A program made the position numbers and the translations under genes. 64,000 nt of DNA from Oidiodendron maius Zn (Eukaryota; Ascomycota; Leotiomycetes; Myxotrichaceae): assembly GCA_000827325.1 (NCBI GenBank), contig KN832878.1, positions 186,001 to 250,000 on the forward strand, written 5' to 3'. Below the pieces are notes generated by a model. The model was not told the origin of the DNA. It made no database searches and was given only the letters and a program-made list of their open reading frames with translations. How positions within the stretch are numbered: position 1 is the stretch's first letter; each line of letters opens with the position of its first letter. Positions 22,596-32,945 of the stretch are shown piece by piece.

Positions 22596-23795
22596 ATGCC
22601 CCCCAAAATCGCCATTCTTGGTGCTGGCCCAGCAGGCCTTACTATCGCATCCCTCCTCCACAAGAACAATGTTCCGTTTACGATCTATGATCTCCGCACA
22701 GCACCCTCTTCAGACCTCCTCTCACTCCCGTCTGGTTCCCTTGACCTCCATGAAGAGTCCGGGTTGCTTGCCCTCGAAGCCTGTGGCCTCACTTCTGCCT
22801 ACCAAAAGCTACCAGGGGTTTGCACGGAAGAGACGCTCATCACAGGGAAAGACGGCATATTAAAATATCAAGACGATGGTCACGGTGGCACTCGCCCTGA
22901 AGTCCCTCGAAATGACCTACTTCATCTCCTTCTCTCGTCACTGCCCTCCTTGGTAAACTGGGAGCACAAACTCCTCTCCTGCACTGCCTCCGACGGGAAA
23001 TGGACAGTCACATTTCAAGGCAGGGACCCTGCAACCTTCGACCTCGTCATTGGCGCCGACGGCGCCTGGTCCCGCGTGCGTTCTGCGGTAACGGATGTGC
23101 ATCCTCACTTCAGCGGAATTAGCTACATCGGCATGACTATCCCACACCTCCCGCGCTACCCGGACCTAAATAGATTAGTTGGCACGGGCTCATTCTGGGC
23201 GTTAGGCTCTAACAAAGCTATTATGACCCACCGTGGCTCTCTGGACTCCGTGCATTTCTACCTTATGATCCAATCTGCCTCAACGGCATATTTTGAAGAA
23301 AAGAATCTCGATCCTAGAGACCGTCAAGCACTAGGGCAGCAACTCCTCACCAAACCTGAATTCTTCGCAGACTGGGCACCCATCCTGAAGGAAATGATCC
23401 GTGTTGCCTGCGAGGATAATCATGACCCTGTCTGCGACGTGGAGATGAAGCCGTTGTACATGTTCAACCCTGGACAGCGATGGGATCACGTTCAGGGTGT
23501 GACGCTGGTAGGCGACGCTGCGCACCTGATGACACCGTTTGCTGGCGAGGGAGTTAATCTAGCCATGCTAGATTCGCTGGAACTTGCCAACAACATCATC
23601 ACTACATACAAAGATAAAGGTGGGGAGGGAATGGACGATGCCGTGAAGGCTTATGAAGAGAAGATGTTCTCGCGAACGGAGAAAAAGATGAAAAAGACAC
23701 TGAGGAATCAGAAGATCCTCTTCGCTGATGATGCAGTGGAGGCAATTGTGAGGATGTTTAATAGCTTCGGGCAACCTGCGCCACCCGCAAACTAG
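22596..23795 (+). CDS. FAD-dependent monooxygenase (TetX/UbiH-like, class A flavoprotein), 399 aa
   Basis: A single-component flavin hydroxylase; the substrate cannot be told from sequence. Single exon from ATG. FAD-binding motifs are all present: the N-terminal Rossmann GAGPAG (residues 9-14), the DG motif GADGAWSRVR, and the GD motif GDAAHLMTPFAGEGVNLAM. Spacing and length match the roughly 380-400-residue TetX-like group. No signal peptide or C-terminal membrane anchor is seen, so it is probably cytosolic. Such genes occur in detoxification and in secondary metabolism. Its neighbours are a divergent CoA racemase and a convergent opsin. No polyketide or peptide synthase lies nearby. Confidence 0.88.
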   Translation: MPPKIAILGAGPAGLTIASLLHKNNVPFTIYDLRTAPSSDLLSLPSGSLDLHEESGLLALEACGLTSAYQKLPGVCTEETLITGKDGILKYQDDGHGGTRPEVPRNDLLHLLLSSLPSLVNWEHKLLSCTASDGKWTVTFQGRDPATFDLVIGADGAWSRVRSAVTDVHPHFSGISYIGMTIPHLPRYPDLNRLVGTGSFWALGSNKAIMTHRGSLDSVHFYLMIQSASTAYFEEKNLDPRDRQALGQQLLTKPEFFADWAPILKEMIRVACEDNHDPVCDVEMKPLYMFNPGQRWDHVQGVTLVGDAAHLMTPFAGEGVNLAMLDSLELANNIITTYKDKGGEGMDDAVKAYEEKMFSRTEKKMKKTLRNQKILFADDAVEAIVRMFNSFGQPAPPAN

Positions 23796-24193
23796 AGACT
23801 ATATTTGGCAACATTGTGCTAGTCGTAGGTGATGGATTTTAGACAGGAAAATAGAGGAGGATTTAGGAAGATACCCCTGTGTAAATAAAAGAACTAATGA
23901 GCAAGTTGGCTGAAGAGAGAGATTATATAGGATCCTTAAAGGAGGAAAATATTAAAATATTGGGAAAATCTGTCCGTATTCGCTATTTTGTCGGCTCATA
24001 CTTTTTCACTATTTCAAAACAGAGTTCCGTGCCATGCATAGATATATCCCTTCCAGTGACAAAACGACCGTGTGCAAAGCTTAGGTCCATGATTATTTCC
24101 AGTTCACCATTCAGACTTCCTTTCATTCCAATTTTGCCCCTCGAAGCACCAGGCCCCATATTGATTATCAAATTTATCTTCAATCTCTCTCCA
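23796..24193. other. Convergent 3' spacer, monooxygenase and opsin
   Basis: AT-rich gap between the converging genes. A minus-strand frame here continues past the opsin stop region but has no recognisable content. No other gene seen. Confidence 0.45.
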
Positions 24194-25322
24194 CTAAGCC
24201 CTTTCTTCGTCAAGACGCAATGTGCCCTCACTACTAAGCCCATGGCTCCAGAATCCTTCAATGGAAGGTACGTACTTGGTGTACGCAAACAAAAGCCAGA
24301 AGCCAAAGATCGGCTTAGCTAAAATATCGATGACAGCCAAGGCAATGATCTCATCATCAACAGTGCTCCTCCTGGCCCCGTCTCCAATAGCTAGATATTG
24401 CCTGTCAGCATGACACTCCAATCTTCCCTCGCCAATTCACAAGAAGAGGTTAGCTTACCCGTCTCAATCAAATACAACGCCCAAACGATCATCTCATATC
24501 CCGCAATCCACGCAAAGATTTTCACAATCGTCCTATCCTTATTCAATACCGCCCTCCTGCCAGACACTCCAAGTTTATGCACTACAACCAGGAACGCAAC
24601 ACAGGACATCGCATACCATCCCCATCTCTGTCCCTCCTTATTCGCATACGCGAAGAACCACCCCGTGAACACCATCGCCCAGTCGGCGAACAGCGCGATG
24701 AGGATGTTGCTCCCATCTAGTCCCGCAAGGAATGCGAGATTGAGGACTATAAGGGGAGAAGTGAGTGCCCAGTCGACGTACCGCGCCCAGAAAACCTGGC
24801 GGAAGACGTGCTCATGCGTGTCTGGGATGTGGTGCTTGTGCGGGATCGTGAGGACGTGGTGCACGAAGAACGACCCAGACCCTGTGGCTTGGGCGTAGTA
24901 GGAGATGGCGGAGATGGCAAGGATGAAGGTGGTGAGGATGTGGAAGAGGCGTTTTTGCTACAGGTGGGAATGTCAGTTAGGTTATTTTGCCTTAAACGGA
25001 GAGATGCCAAGCGGAGTGAGGCGAAGGTGGAACGTACGGTTGGAATCCGCCATGTTAGAAAGCCTGCAGTAAGAGTAGACAGGAGCATGACCACGAAGAT
25101 CACCTATTGGCGTTAACACATTGCACGATCTATGTTTGTATGGACATAAGGGGTCTGTCTCACCCAGAGGGTCTTATGCCCAGCATCCCCGATCTTCTCG
25201 AAATGAGGCACATCCGGAATGATCGTTGGAATTGGAGCTACAGAAGTAGATGTAGGAGGCGGAAACTGAACCGCAGTCGTCGTTTTCTTAAATGCATCAG
25301 CTACCAGCTGTGGATCAATCAT
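24194..25322 (-). CDS. Microbial-type rhodopsin (fungal opsin), 306 aa, 4 exons
   Basis: A seven-helix retinal protein. Exons in coding order are 25322-25164, 25103-25038, 24957-24459 and 24390-24194 (introns 60, 80 and 68 nt; whole codons after splicing). Helix C reads ARYVDWALTSPLIVLN: Asp137 matches the bacteriorhodopsin proton acceptor D85, while Asn148 stands where the cytoplasmic donor D96 would be. Helix G reads VIDILAKPIFGFWLL: Asp263 matches D212 and Lys267 is the retinal Schiff-base lysine. In helix F, Trp234 and Tyr237 align with W182 and Y185, but Leu238 and Thr241 replace P186 and W189. So it should bind retinal, but a fast proton pump is unlikely; a slow or sensory role is more plausible. 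It differs from Hsp30/Yro2-type opsin-related proteins, which lack the lysine. No carotenoid genes are adjacent. Confidence 0.92.
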
Positions 25323-26159
25323 CTTGAGTTTCTTTGTATTTGTTTTCAAATTAGGTGTCGCAAGTGTGATGTGAAAATTGACAATTGTTTTAAAAGGAAA
25401 CAAAGGAACTGAGAATAAGATGACGAGAGGGTGAGGCAAGGTAGCAAGCAAGATCAGGTTCTTTAGCACAACTAGGCAGTCATATGAGATAATATGATGA
25501 ATTGGCGAAAATGAGAGAGGGGTTGGAGACGTCATCAGTTGGCCCCCTCTTGCTTTCCGAGGGGTGGATTAAACGGGCGAATGAAAAAGAACAGACCGCT
25601 GGAATTGTCGTTCTAACGAACCAAAAGTTTATCTTTTGCAGGCATTCCCCAGACTTCTGGGCTTGGATGCTACGGCAGTTGTCAATACTTGTTCGCGACA
25701 TATGTTGTCTTGATTTGGATTCGAAATGGCTTGCTTATGTAATTATTCGCCCCTCTCCCCCACCACTTTCACTCTATTTAGTTCCTATTCTTGGAAGGAA
25801 CAGATATAGGGCTTCAAGTATAAGAATATGGAGATCTTGAAAATATTTCTCCTTTGGAAAGAGTTAACGTCTATGAGTATTCGTTAGTTGAGTCCTCTAT
25901 TTCTAGGTATCGTAAATATATCGAGTAGCGATGATAATATACCTATATATGTACCTGAACTGTCACGAAAGCAAATTATATTCAAGATTAATAGATCTTT
26001 ATCTTACACAGGAACCCCCTGAAACTCCGCCATGCAGTTTTGAACCTCCAAGCCAATGCAATGCCCCGTCCATTCCATTTTCGCTGCCCTCAAATGCATA
26101 CATATAGAGAGGAAACATCTGTATCCTTCTCCCAACTCAGCAGATACCTAATATTCCTT
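25323..26159. other. Opsin promoter and 3' end of the ACT-domain gene
   Basis: Minus-strand head-to-tail spacer of 837 bp, AT-rich between 25860 and 26010. A 112-codon plus-strand frame at 25502-25840 has no recognisable content and I do not call it. No clear factor site. Confidence 0.45.
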
Positions 26160-27413
26160 TCAAGATTCCTCATCTTTTTCTAGTAATGGACATAGTGCCC
26201 TCAGAGCCACCTCACTCGCTTCACTGCTCAGGATGACCGCACCCGCGCGAGCAGTAGACAAATACGAAAGCTCCGAGGCCTGCGGATCTGCCGTTCCTTC
26301 CAGCTGCATCTCATCGACCAGCTTGCCCGCGACGCCGCAAACGATACCAGTACTCTCGAGTGGCAGGTCGACGAGGTCGAGGAAGATAGGTACGAGGTTT
26401 CCGTCAGTGTCACCCGCAATAGAGTTACCAAAGAGCCAGAGAAGGGATTTATCGATGAGCAGTGACGGGGCATCGTCCTGTGCGAGGGTCAAAGATAGGA
26501 ACTTTGGTTGTTGGACGAGGGCAGAGACAAGGCCGACATAGAATTTCGGGTCGATGTTTTCCAGCCATGTGTTCTCATGGTGGTTGCTGGAGCCATTGGG
26601 CGGGGACGTATATCCGTTTCGGCGGGGGAGTTCTTTGCCGGAGCACTGGATGAGATGCAGGCCTGGTTCGACGAAGGGGACCACGTTCCTCTTCTTCAAC
26701 TGGGAAAACGTACGAGCTTGAAGCTCTGATACGCTTGAGGGTGGTGGGCTTGGAGGAGGGTCATTGCTTGCACTCGGTCCGCGAGAGCGAGTGGGAGAGA
26801 ACGAGACAGGGGACACGTAGGCGGAATCGTCTTCGGAGAAGCTGAAGCCTCGGGAAAGCAAGGCTTGGCTGACGGTCTGGCGATCCTTGTTAGGAACAAG
26901 GATAAAATCTGTGTAGTAGGTCGTGATGAAGAAGATGGGGATGCCGGCCATGGCGAGAGGTGCCGTCAGGTCAATCACCCTCTGCCCGGCTTCCATGCCC
27001 GCACTACTGACGGAAAAGACGATATAGGTATCTTTGGATATGGAGACCTGCTCGACGGCATCTTTTGGCAGGTGCCGAATAGCTGGTTCAAAGATATTTT
27101 TGGCCCATGATTCATGACACACAACGGAACACTCGATTGGTGTTACACTGATGTTGAGGAACCCATGCTTCTTATCGACAGACAGTCCTTCTAGAAGTCC
27201 TTCAGGCTCGCTAGTGCTGGGTGGGCTTCGACTGCCTGGGGGCAGTAGAGTTCTTAATATTGGTTGAAGGAGAGCATAGTAGAGCGATAGAGGGATATGT
27301 ATTAGGCTGAATTGCCCATCCTGCGTACGGTCAGAAGCGTCTTCGAAGGTCAGCCTGCGATGGCGAGAGCGCTTGTGGAATATGACGAGCCCGGCCACAC
27401 TTGACGGCTCCAT
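26160..27413 (-). CDS. ACT-domain protein of the CASTOR (arginine sensor-like) family, 417 aa
   Basis: Related to metazoan CASTOR1, an arginine sensor acting on TORC1 through GATOR2, and to fungal ACT-domain proteins of unknown role. Conserved blocks are FSLIHIPLSLYYALLQPIL, the LNISVTPIECSVVCHESWA strand, and the ACT-like repeat AGMEAGQRVIDLTAPLAMAG followed by IPIFFITTYYTDFILVPNKD. The second half carries a Ser/Pro-rich linker (about residues 205-225) and a further ACT-like region with LIDKSLLWLFGNS and VPIFLDLVDLPLESTGIVCGVAG. The start is the first ATG (MEPSSVAG). The extra ~35 residues before the conserved LIHIPLSLY may be right, or may hide an unrecognised intron. Ligand binding cannot be judged by eye. 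Confidence 0.75.
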   Translation of the reverse strand: MEPSSVAGLVIFHKRSRHRRLTFEDASDRTQDGQFSLIHIPLSLYYALLQPILRTLLPPGSRSPPSTSEPEGLLEGLSVDKKHGFLNISVTPIECSVVCHESWAKNIFEPAIRHLPKDAVEQVSISKDTYIVFSVSSAGMEAGQRVIDLTAPLAMAGIPIFFITTYYTDFILVPNKDRQTVSQALLSRGFSFSEDDSAYVSPVSFSPTRSRGPSASNDPPPSPPPSSVSELQARTFSQLKKRNVVPFVEPGLHLIQCSGKELPRRNGYTSPPNGSSNHHENTWLENIDPKFYVGLVSALVQQPKFLSLTLAQDDAPSLLIDKSLLWLFGNSIAGDTDGNLVPIFLDLVDLPLESTGIVCGVAGKLVDEMQLEGTADPQASELSYLSTARAGAVILSSEASEVALRALCPLLEKDEES

Positions 27414-29653
27414 GAGATGAAGAGATAGAAGTATATCGAGGACTCGCGATATTTGAAACGTCACAAAAATGATAGCAGAGATGGATCAGATAAGACACAG
27501 GCGATATTCGACAAAACTTCTCATGCCAAAATCCCCAAGCGGGACGACGACAACCCCAACTGCGGACGCGAATAGCATAAACTATCAACAGCTCAGACTT
27601 ACAATGAACGATATCTGCGCGTGCATCCTTCCAACCTTCCCGCCCAAGAAATTCCACCGCAAAGCTTTGCCCAGGTTCCCGACCAGGGGTGGTATGCAGG
27701 CTAATCTTCGATTACAGAAGTGCCTTGCAGCAGACCCTTAATTTGGGGTGGAAATCACAGCTCCAGCGCCCTGACGGGGTCTCGACTCTAGAGAGGGGTA
27801 AATCGTGTTCTTCTTAGGGGAAAGTGGGTGGCGAATCAATATATATATATATGTATATATACACGAGACGAGATCCAGGAGGAGTAGATGGTGAGGGCCG
27901 GGGTCCAGGTCAATATAGACGGTTCATCCACGCCCCGGCAGGACAAGACACGGGGAAGTCGGACGTGGGAGATGCAGCTGATCCCTGGACTTGCGTACAG
28001 GTAAGAAAGGACCCCCAAGGCCTGAGTAAGCTAGACGAGAGAGAGGGAGGAATGTGGCACGCGCAGGTCTTAAGCAGAGTGGCAACTGCAGCGTGAGAGA
28101 GAGGGGGCAAAGGGGGTTGGTTCGTCGGTACGCGTGGAATAATTGTCGCGGGTTGTTCTGTGGGGTTGGATGGGGGGTTTCCGGGTCTTCTTATGGGGGG
28201 CTTATCGCGATGGCCGGGACGTCCAGCACGTTTGTCTCTGTGCCGGATGGTGTGCGTCGTCGTGCTTGCGGTGCAAGATGATATTTGGCTGGGTCCTTGG
28301 GGCGGGCTCTTCTGCTACAGCGCTACACTACAGGGACTTTGTGTGGGGGGTAAATGGCTGGCGGGGTCCGGCCTGTGTTACGGGCCAAGACCCCGCGCTG
28401 TGCGCGTTGGTGGTTACGGAGGACGGGTGGTGAGATGGCGTGAGAAGGGATGAGCCCTGACTCGGGCTAGATTGAGTTAGGAGAGCTTGGCATGAGCCAG
28501 AGCTGGGTTGAGCTGGGTTGTCGTGAGTTGAGCTTGACAAGGCGACTTGAATGCTGACGCTGACCATCTCACACGCAAACCGCGTGCTGGCGGGGTGGTT
28601 GAAAGACGCGAGCAAAAGAAAGGGAGATGGAGACAGACAGGCCTCTTGCTGTTGCGCAATCAGCATGCCTGCGAGGCCGGCTATACCGGAGTGGGTATTC
28701 CGCCAGGTGTGCTTAGACACTTGGTATGAACATAACAGATCATAGCGAGTGAAAAAAGCGTAGTCTTCCCACTTTGGAGGGGCAGATAAGAGTGAAGCTC
28801 CTATTTAGACGCCATGATATGCCGTCACCCCAAGGTGGGATGGTCCCCCCAGTAGCCGGGCAGCTAACAACAAACTCCCAGAGCCACGATAGAATGGACC
28901 TCGGTGCACGCCACACTTCCCTCACGATCCTCTCTCCTTATCCCGGCCCCCGCAGCTGTTTTCCCCTCTGAAAGGGGTTCTCAATCGCCAGGGACTTCCG
29001 GGGGTTGTCGATTATGACGTAGAAAGCTGCGTGGAGCTGAACGCAGCCGTTGCCCTGTCGCTGCTGTTCATCTCTCCATAGCGGGGCAACGTCACAATTC
29101 TCGGCCCTCGTGATTGATGGCGGGCGGGATCTCATGCAGGGGGGGCAAGAGCCGTCTGTATCTGGAACTTCATGCATTTGGGCAGAGACATCTGTGCAGC
29201 TCGCAAATATATGCGATAGTGATGCAAAAAAATGTGGACGAACCCGACTCGCTGCGCTGCGAAGCCCGTGCTGGCCGGACGCCAGCCAGCGGGGATTCCT
29301 CGAAATTATGAGAAGGGATCTAAGATATTTCACGCATGGGATTGCGTCGCTCGTGGCTCGTAGGCCCTAGGATCTTGTTGTCTCGCCGGTATACTCGATG
29401 TAGCCGGGACGGGGTATATGGAGTTTCTGCATCTGAAGGCCTACAGGGTTCTCCGCTTTATCACGAAGCAGACGTGTGGGGGGCAGGCGCGTAAGGTCGC
29501 TACAAGCTTGCTATTGGGTCTCACAGCATTTCTCTGCTCACTGCTTCTATTCTACGTAAGGTGAGATGGCGAAGTTTATTTGATATTTCTTTTTTATTTC
29601 ATCCGGCGTTCTACCAAGCCGATTGAAGATTATCCAGCAGTCTGTCTGCCGTG
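27414..29653. other. Gene-poor region, 2.2 kb
   Basis: Upstream of the ACT-domain gene and downstream of the CID gene. The plus strand is notably G-rich from 27800 to 28450. It contains an (AT)n tract at 27839-27860 and a short direct duplication of GAGCTGGGTT near 28500-28520. Several open frames on both strands lack ATG or have biased composition, and none is convincing. It may be a long promoter or a non-coding transcript. Confidence 0.4.
27839..27860. repeat. (AT)n microsatellite
   Basis: An alternating AT run of about 22 nt with one G interruption. A simple-sequence tract with no coding role. Confidence 0.8.
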
Positions 29654-31376
29654 TTATGACCATCCCCTTCCCCGATGACCTCCCCTTCCACCCCGATGAC
29701 TGTTCCATCCGGTGTTGTATCCTCGTCCGTTGCCGTGCTGTTGCGTCGGAGGTGACCACCCTCCCGGGGCTGGCGGAGGCGGCGGGAATCCACCCTGCGA
29801 CTGCTGGAAGTTACCAGGACCCGGGGGTGGAGGCGGTGGCGGCCACGGGGCGTTTGGGAAGGGGGGCGGTGGCACAGGCCATGAACCATATGGCTGTTGC
29901 CCTGGGCCAGAATAAGCTGCGTTAGGAGGGGGAGGTGGTGGTGGTGGAAAGGGAGGATTGAATCCGTTCTGAAAAGAACTTGGCGCCATAAATGGTGGAG
30001 GCAGGTTCGGTGGATAACCCTCGGGTCGATCAGGGGGCGGCTGGAAGGACCTGGCATCGGCCTGCCGTGGACTGTCCGGTGATCGAGATCTAGAGTATGT
30101 TCTACTTCTCGATGGCGAGCGTGAGCGTGAGCGGCCACCTTTCGTACCCCGACGGCCAGCCGGAGAAGGAGTACGGGATAAGCTGTAGTCGCTTCGCCGA
30201 CGTGAAGCTCTGAGGCCAGCTGAACTCGATCCATCTGAGCCACTGTACCGTCGCCTCTTCCTCCCTCGGCTCGAGCTCCTACTTCGACTTGTACGGGCTA
30301 GGTCCCTATCGCCATCTGGCCTATCAAGCCCCTTACGGCGCCTCTTCATCTTCTCGCAGAACGTCTGAGACCAGCCGTAGTATCCCTCGCCGTCGATAAC
30401 TTCCCCGGTGATCTCGTCTAGAACTATCGGCTGACCAAGCTTGTCGATATCCCAGGATTGTCTTTCGTCTGAATCCGTCTCTCCCCCAAAGATACTTTTC
30501 ACGTCCTCCAACAGACTCTTCACTGCTGTAACAAGTGTCTCGTCAGCTGGCCCAGCCACAAACTGCAGGGGCTTTATCATGTCTGGGTTGATGGGTCTCG
30601 TGGAGTTCGGGACTATATGTGGCATGAGATTTCCAGCTGGTAAATCATACCATGGCGTCGACGGGTCTCCATGCATGGCTGGCATCACGTATGGAGCCGA
30701 CTTTGCAATTTTAATCGAAGGCCCGTGAGCTTCATCTTCCGGAGAGCCACCTCCAATATAGCCACCAGCCTCTGCAGCATTCTTGATCGTCTCGCGTAGC
30801 TTATTGATGTACTCCCTGGAGTAGTAATCCATCTCCTCCCACAAATCTAGCAGATCTGCAAGCTTACGTTGGTGTTTGGGGCAATTCGTAAACGAAGCAG
30901 CGCTGCCAAAGAGGTCGACAAGTATGGGTTGGAGCTTGCTGCAGACCGACGCATCGCCAGCTCGATACTTTGCATGGTAGAGGTTATCGTTTAGGAGATA
31001 GAGAATGTGGAGGCGTTTCCTCTTGCTCGAGGGTTTGCGCATTTCTGTGGCAGGCTGCGACTGCGTATCTGCAAAGGATGTGGCCAGAGCAATCAAATAT
31101 TTCCCCAGCGCGCTAAACCTGCCAGTAGATTGAATGATGTTTTCTAGCATCCACTGTTTGCATTTCTATCCTCATGGACCATTTAGCCATCGCATTGACA
31201 ACGTAATTAAGAGTGCATGATCAAACCTGGACGTTTGTGGAAGTGCAACGCGTGATGGCGGAATCGAGGAGGCTGTGGAAGTGCGCAATATCTTCCCGAT
31301 GCAAGGACGTGGGATCGGGCTTCAAGAGGCCAGCAGAGAGAGTGGCCTTTGCAATGGCGAGCTGATGTGACGCCAT
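29654..31376 (-). CDS. CID-domain RNA-processing protein with RS, polyproline and RGG tails, 549 aa, 2 exons
   Basis: Proteins with a CTD-interacting domain bind RNA polymerase II's phosphorylated tail or act in splicing and 3'-end formation (CHERP, SR140 and Scaf-type proteins). Exons are 31376-31227 and 31153-29654 with a 73-nt intron; the join is TSTNVQ-WMLENII. The CID helices fill about residues 1-150 (HILYLLNDNLYHA is the clearest block). A middle region follows, then an arginine/serine-rich segment (about 330-400), a long polyproline segment (PPFPPPPPPPPN), and a short RGG-rich end (HRGGRGGHRGRGWS). No SURP, G-patch or RRM motif is seen. The domain order fits an mRNA-processing factor, but the exact orthologue is not clear. 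Confidence 0.85.
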
Positions 31377-31808
31377 ATTGCCCTGCACGTGTCCCAGTGG
31401 GTGGCGGTGGTTTCGTCAATTTTGTCGTTGATGGTTGAAGTTGGCGATGCGGTTTTGAGGCTCGGTTGTGGACAAAATCATCGGAGCCGCAATTAACGAA
31501 GGGTGTGGATGTTTGCATCAGATCAACGCAGGTGCCAATGGACTTTGGCGGACTGGACGCAATACGGGCAGCTTTACAATCTATCATTCCTTTCATTATA
31601 TACTACATATTCATCTCGAACGTCATATTTACAAGTGCTTCCTGCCCGTTGATATTGCTGTCCAGAACCAATAATCACACACAAATCAACCGCGGAGATG
31701 AGCGACTTCCAATCCATACCCACTTTCCAAGCTCGCAGCTATCTTGCATCCTCCTTGTATGCCTTGAGATGGTAGAAAGCGCTGGCTCGGTATTACAATG
31801 CCTAGCCT
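31377..31808. other. Spacer: CID gene promoter and small-gene 3' end
   Basis: Minus-strand head-to-tail gap of 432 bp. Nothing else recognised. Confidence 0.5.
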
Positions 31809-32342
31809 TCAACTGAATCTGTCTCCCTTTTTCGACCTGAACGGCTCACCCGTCTCGTATTTACTCTTCTCCCTCAATCTCTGGCCTTCAGTATGCGGGG
31901 CGTGGCTTGTGGCAGCCGGATCTAACGTCGATTCATGGCTTGGGGAGCCTGAGTGGTCTGATCTCACAGGACCGCCATTTGTATGAGAGGTAGAACCCTG
32001 GCCATCTGAATATTCGAGCGATTGTTGAATCTGTTTCTTTCTCTGCTCCGCCTCAAAACGAGCTGCTCTATCGGCATTAATCGATTTCTTTGCGAAGTAG
32101 TATGCACCGCCACCAGCTAGAGGGACCATTAACACCTGCTTGGGGCCATTGCCAATATCCATGCGTACCAATACATAGGGAACCCCAGCCAACCCTAGGA
32201 GCAGAATGTCAATGTTAACCCATGCATACCGTGCTCGGAAATATGATGTTCGTACCAGAATGACTTGACCTAAAATATCTCGTCGTCAGCGCTGAGGCTT
32301 GGTAGGGCGAGGCCGTCGTTGTCTGGTTCTTACGGTATTCAT
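31809..32342 (-). CDS. Small DUF4748-like protein built from micro-exons, 116 aa, 4 exons
   Basis: A small conserved fungal protein of unknown role, resembling DUF4748 around GGGAYYFAKKSINADRAAR. Proposed exons in coding order are 32342-32334 (9 nt), 32269-32256 (14 nt), 32194-32175 (20 nt) and 32116-31809 (308 nt), with introns of 64, 61 and 58 nt. Together they make 117 codons with stop and give MNTVKSFWVGWGSLS ahead of GGGAYYF, a short hydrophobic N-terminus that could be a membrane or mitochondrial anchor. The C-terminal two thirds is polar and probably disordered. The alternative, reading straight through the third intron, stays open but has no ATG at its front and breaks the hydrophobic segment. 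I therefore prefer the spliced form with moderate confidence. Confidence 0.62.
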
Positions 32343-32945
32343 CTTGCCACTTCAACCTTGCGGTGTAAAGTCTGTCAACAATTCTTGGACCGGAGGAGAG
32401 TCGATTATCAAGATTGATGTGAGTGTCAGAACTTCTCTTATAATATTATCACAACAATAAGCTGATGGCACACCCCAGAGTTGTATACGAAAGTCGATTC
32501 GTATAATAGAAAGTTCTCCCGCCACCACCCGGACAGCGGAGTCTGCCGTGATACCCTGTTGCCGAAGATCTCCCAGCATAACTAAAAGTGTCTTGGGCAA
32601 CGACATTCTCTTGCTCAAGCCTCTGGAGATCTGGCTACAGTGCAAACAAACCCGGATCTCCTTTGGACCGATCGACCATGACCTTCTTATAACTGCGCAG
32701 TTACGACAGGAACATAGAGAGCTCCCAACCACATCATTCGCTGCACAGTCACGCTCTTTATGATTGCGATCTCTCCCCTCCTTATGAACCCCCACTTGGT
32801 TGAACTAGAACTCGAACTTCAGCGACGGATCGGTCTCTTACCTCTTCCACCTCTATCCGCTCGATCTTGAGTCTTATGGTTACATGACCGCTCCTCAAAT
32901 GGGCACATAGGATTTACCATCTGTGTCGCATCAGAACTGTTCGAA
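32343..32945. promoter_or_regulatory. Divergent promoter region, DUF4748-like gene and 5-phosphatase
   Basis: About 600 bp between divergent genes. Minus-strand frame 32355-32606 opens with MSLPKTLLVMLGDLRQQG and ends just before the small gene's ATG. It has no homology I recognise and may be a leader. No factor site called. Confidence 0.4.

Noticed and set aside
25502-25840. Plus-strand frame of 112 codons in the opsin promoter
   Set aside because: No ATG-proximal conservation, low-complexity end, no homology recognised.
28054-29370. Cluster of overlapping open frames on both strands
   Set aside because: G-rich DNA lacks stops in several frames; the frames mostly start at non-ATG codons and show no protein-like composition.
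32355-32606. Minus-strand frame opening MSLPKTLLVMLGDLRQQG upstream of the micro-exon gene
   Set aside because: No known family, and the C-terminal part reads like random translation; may be untranslated leader.
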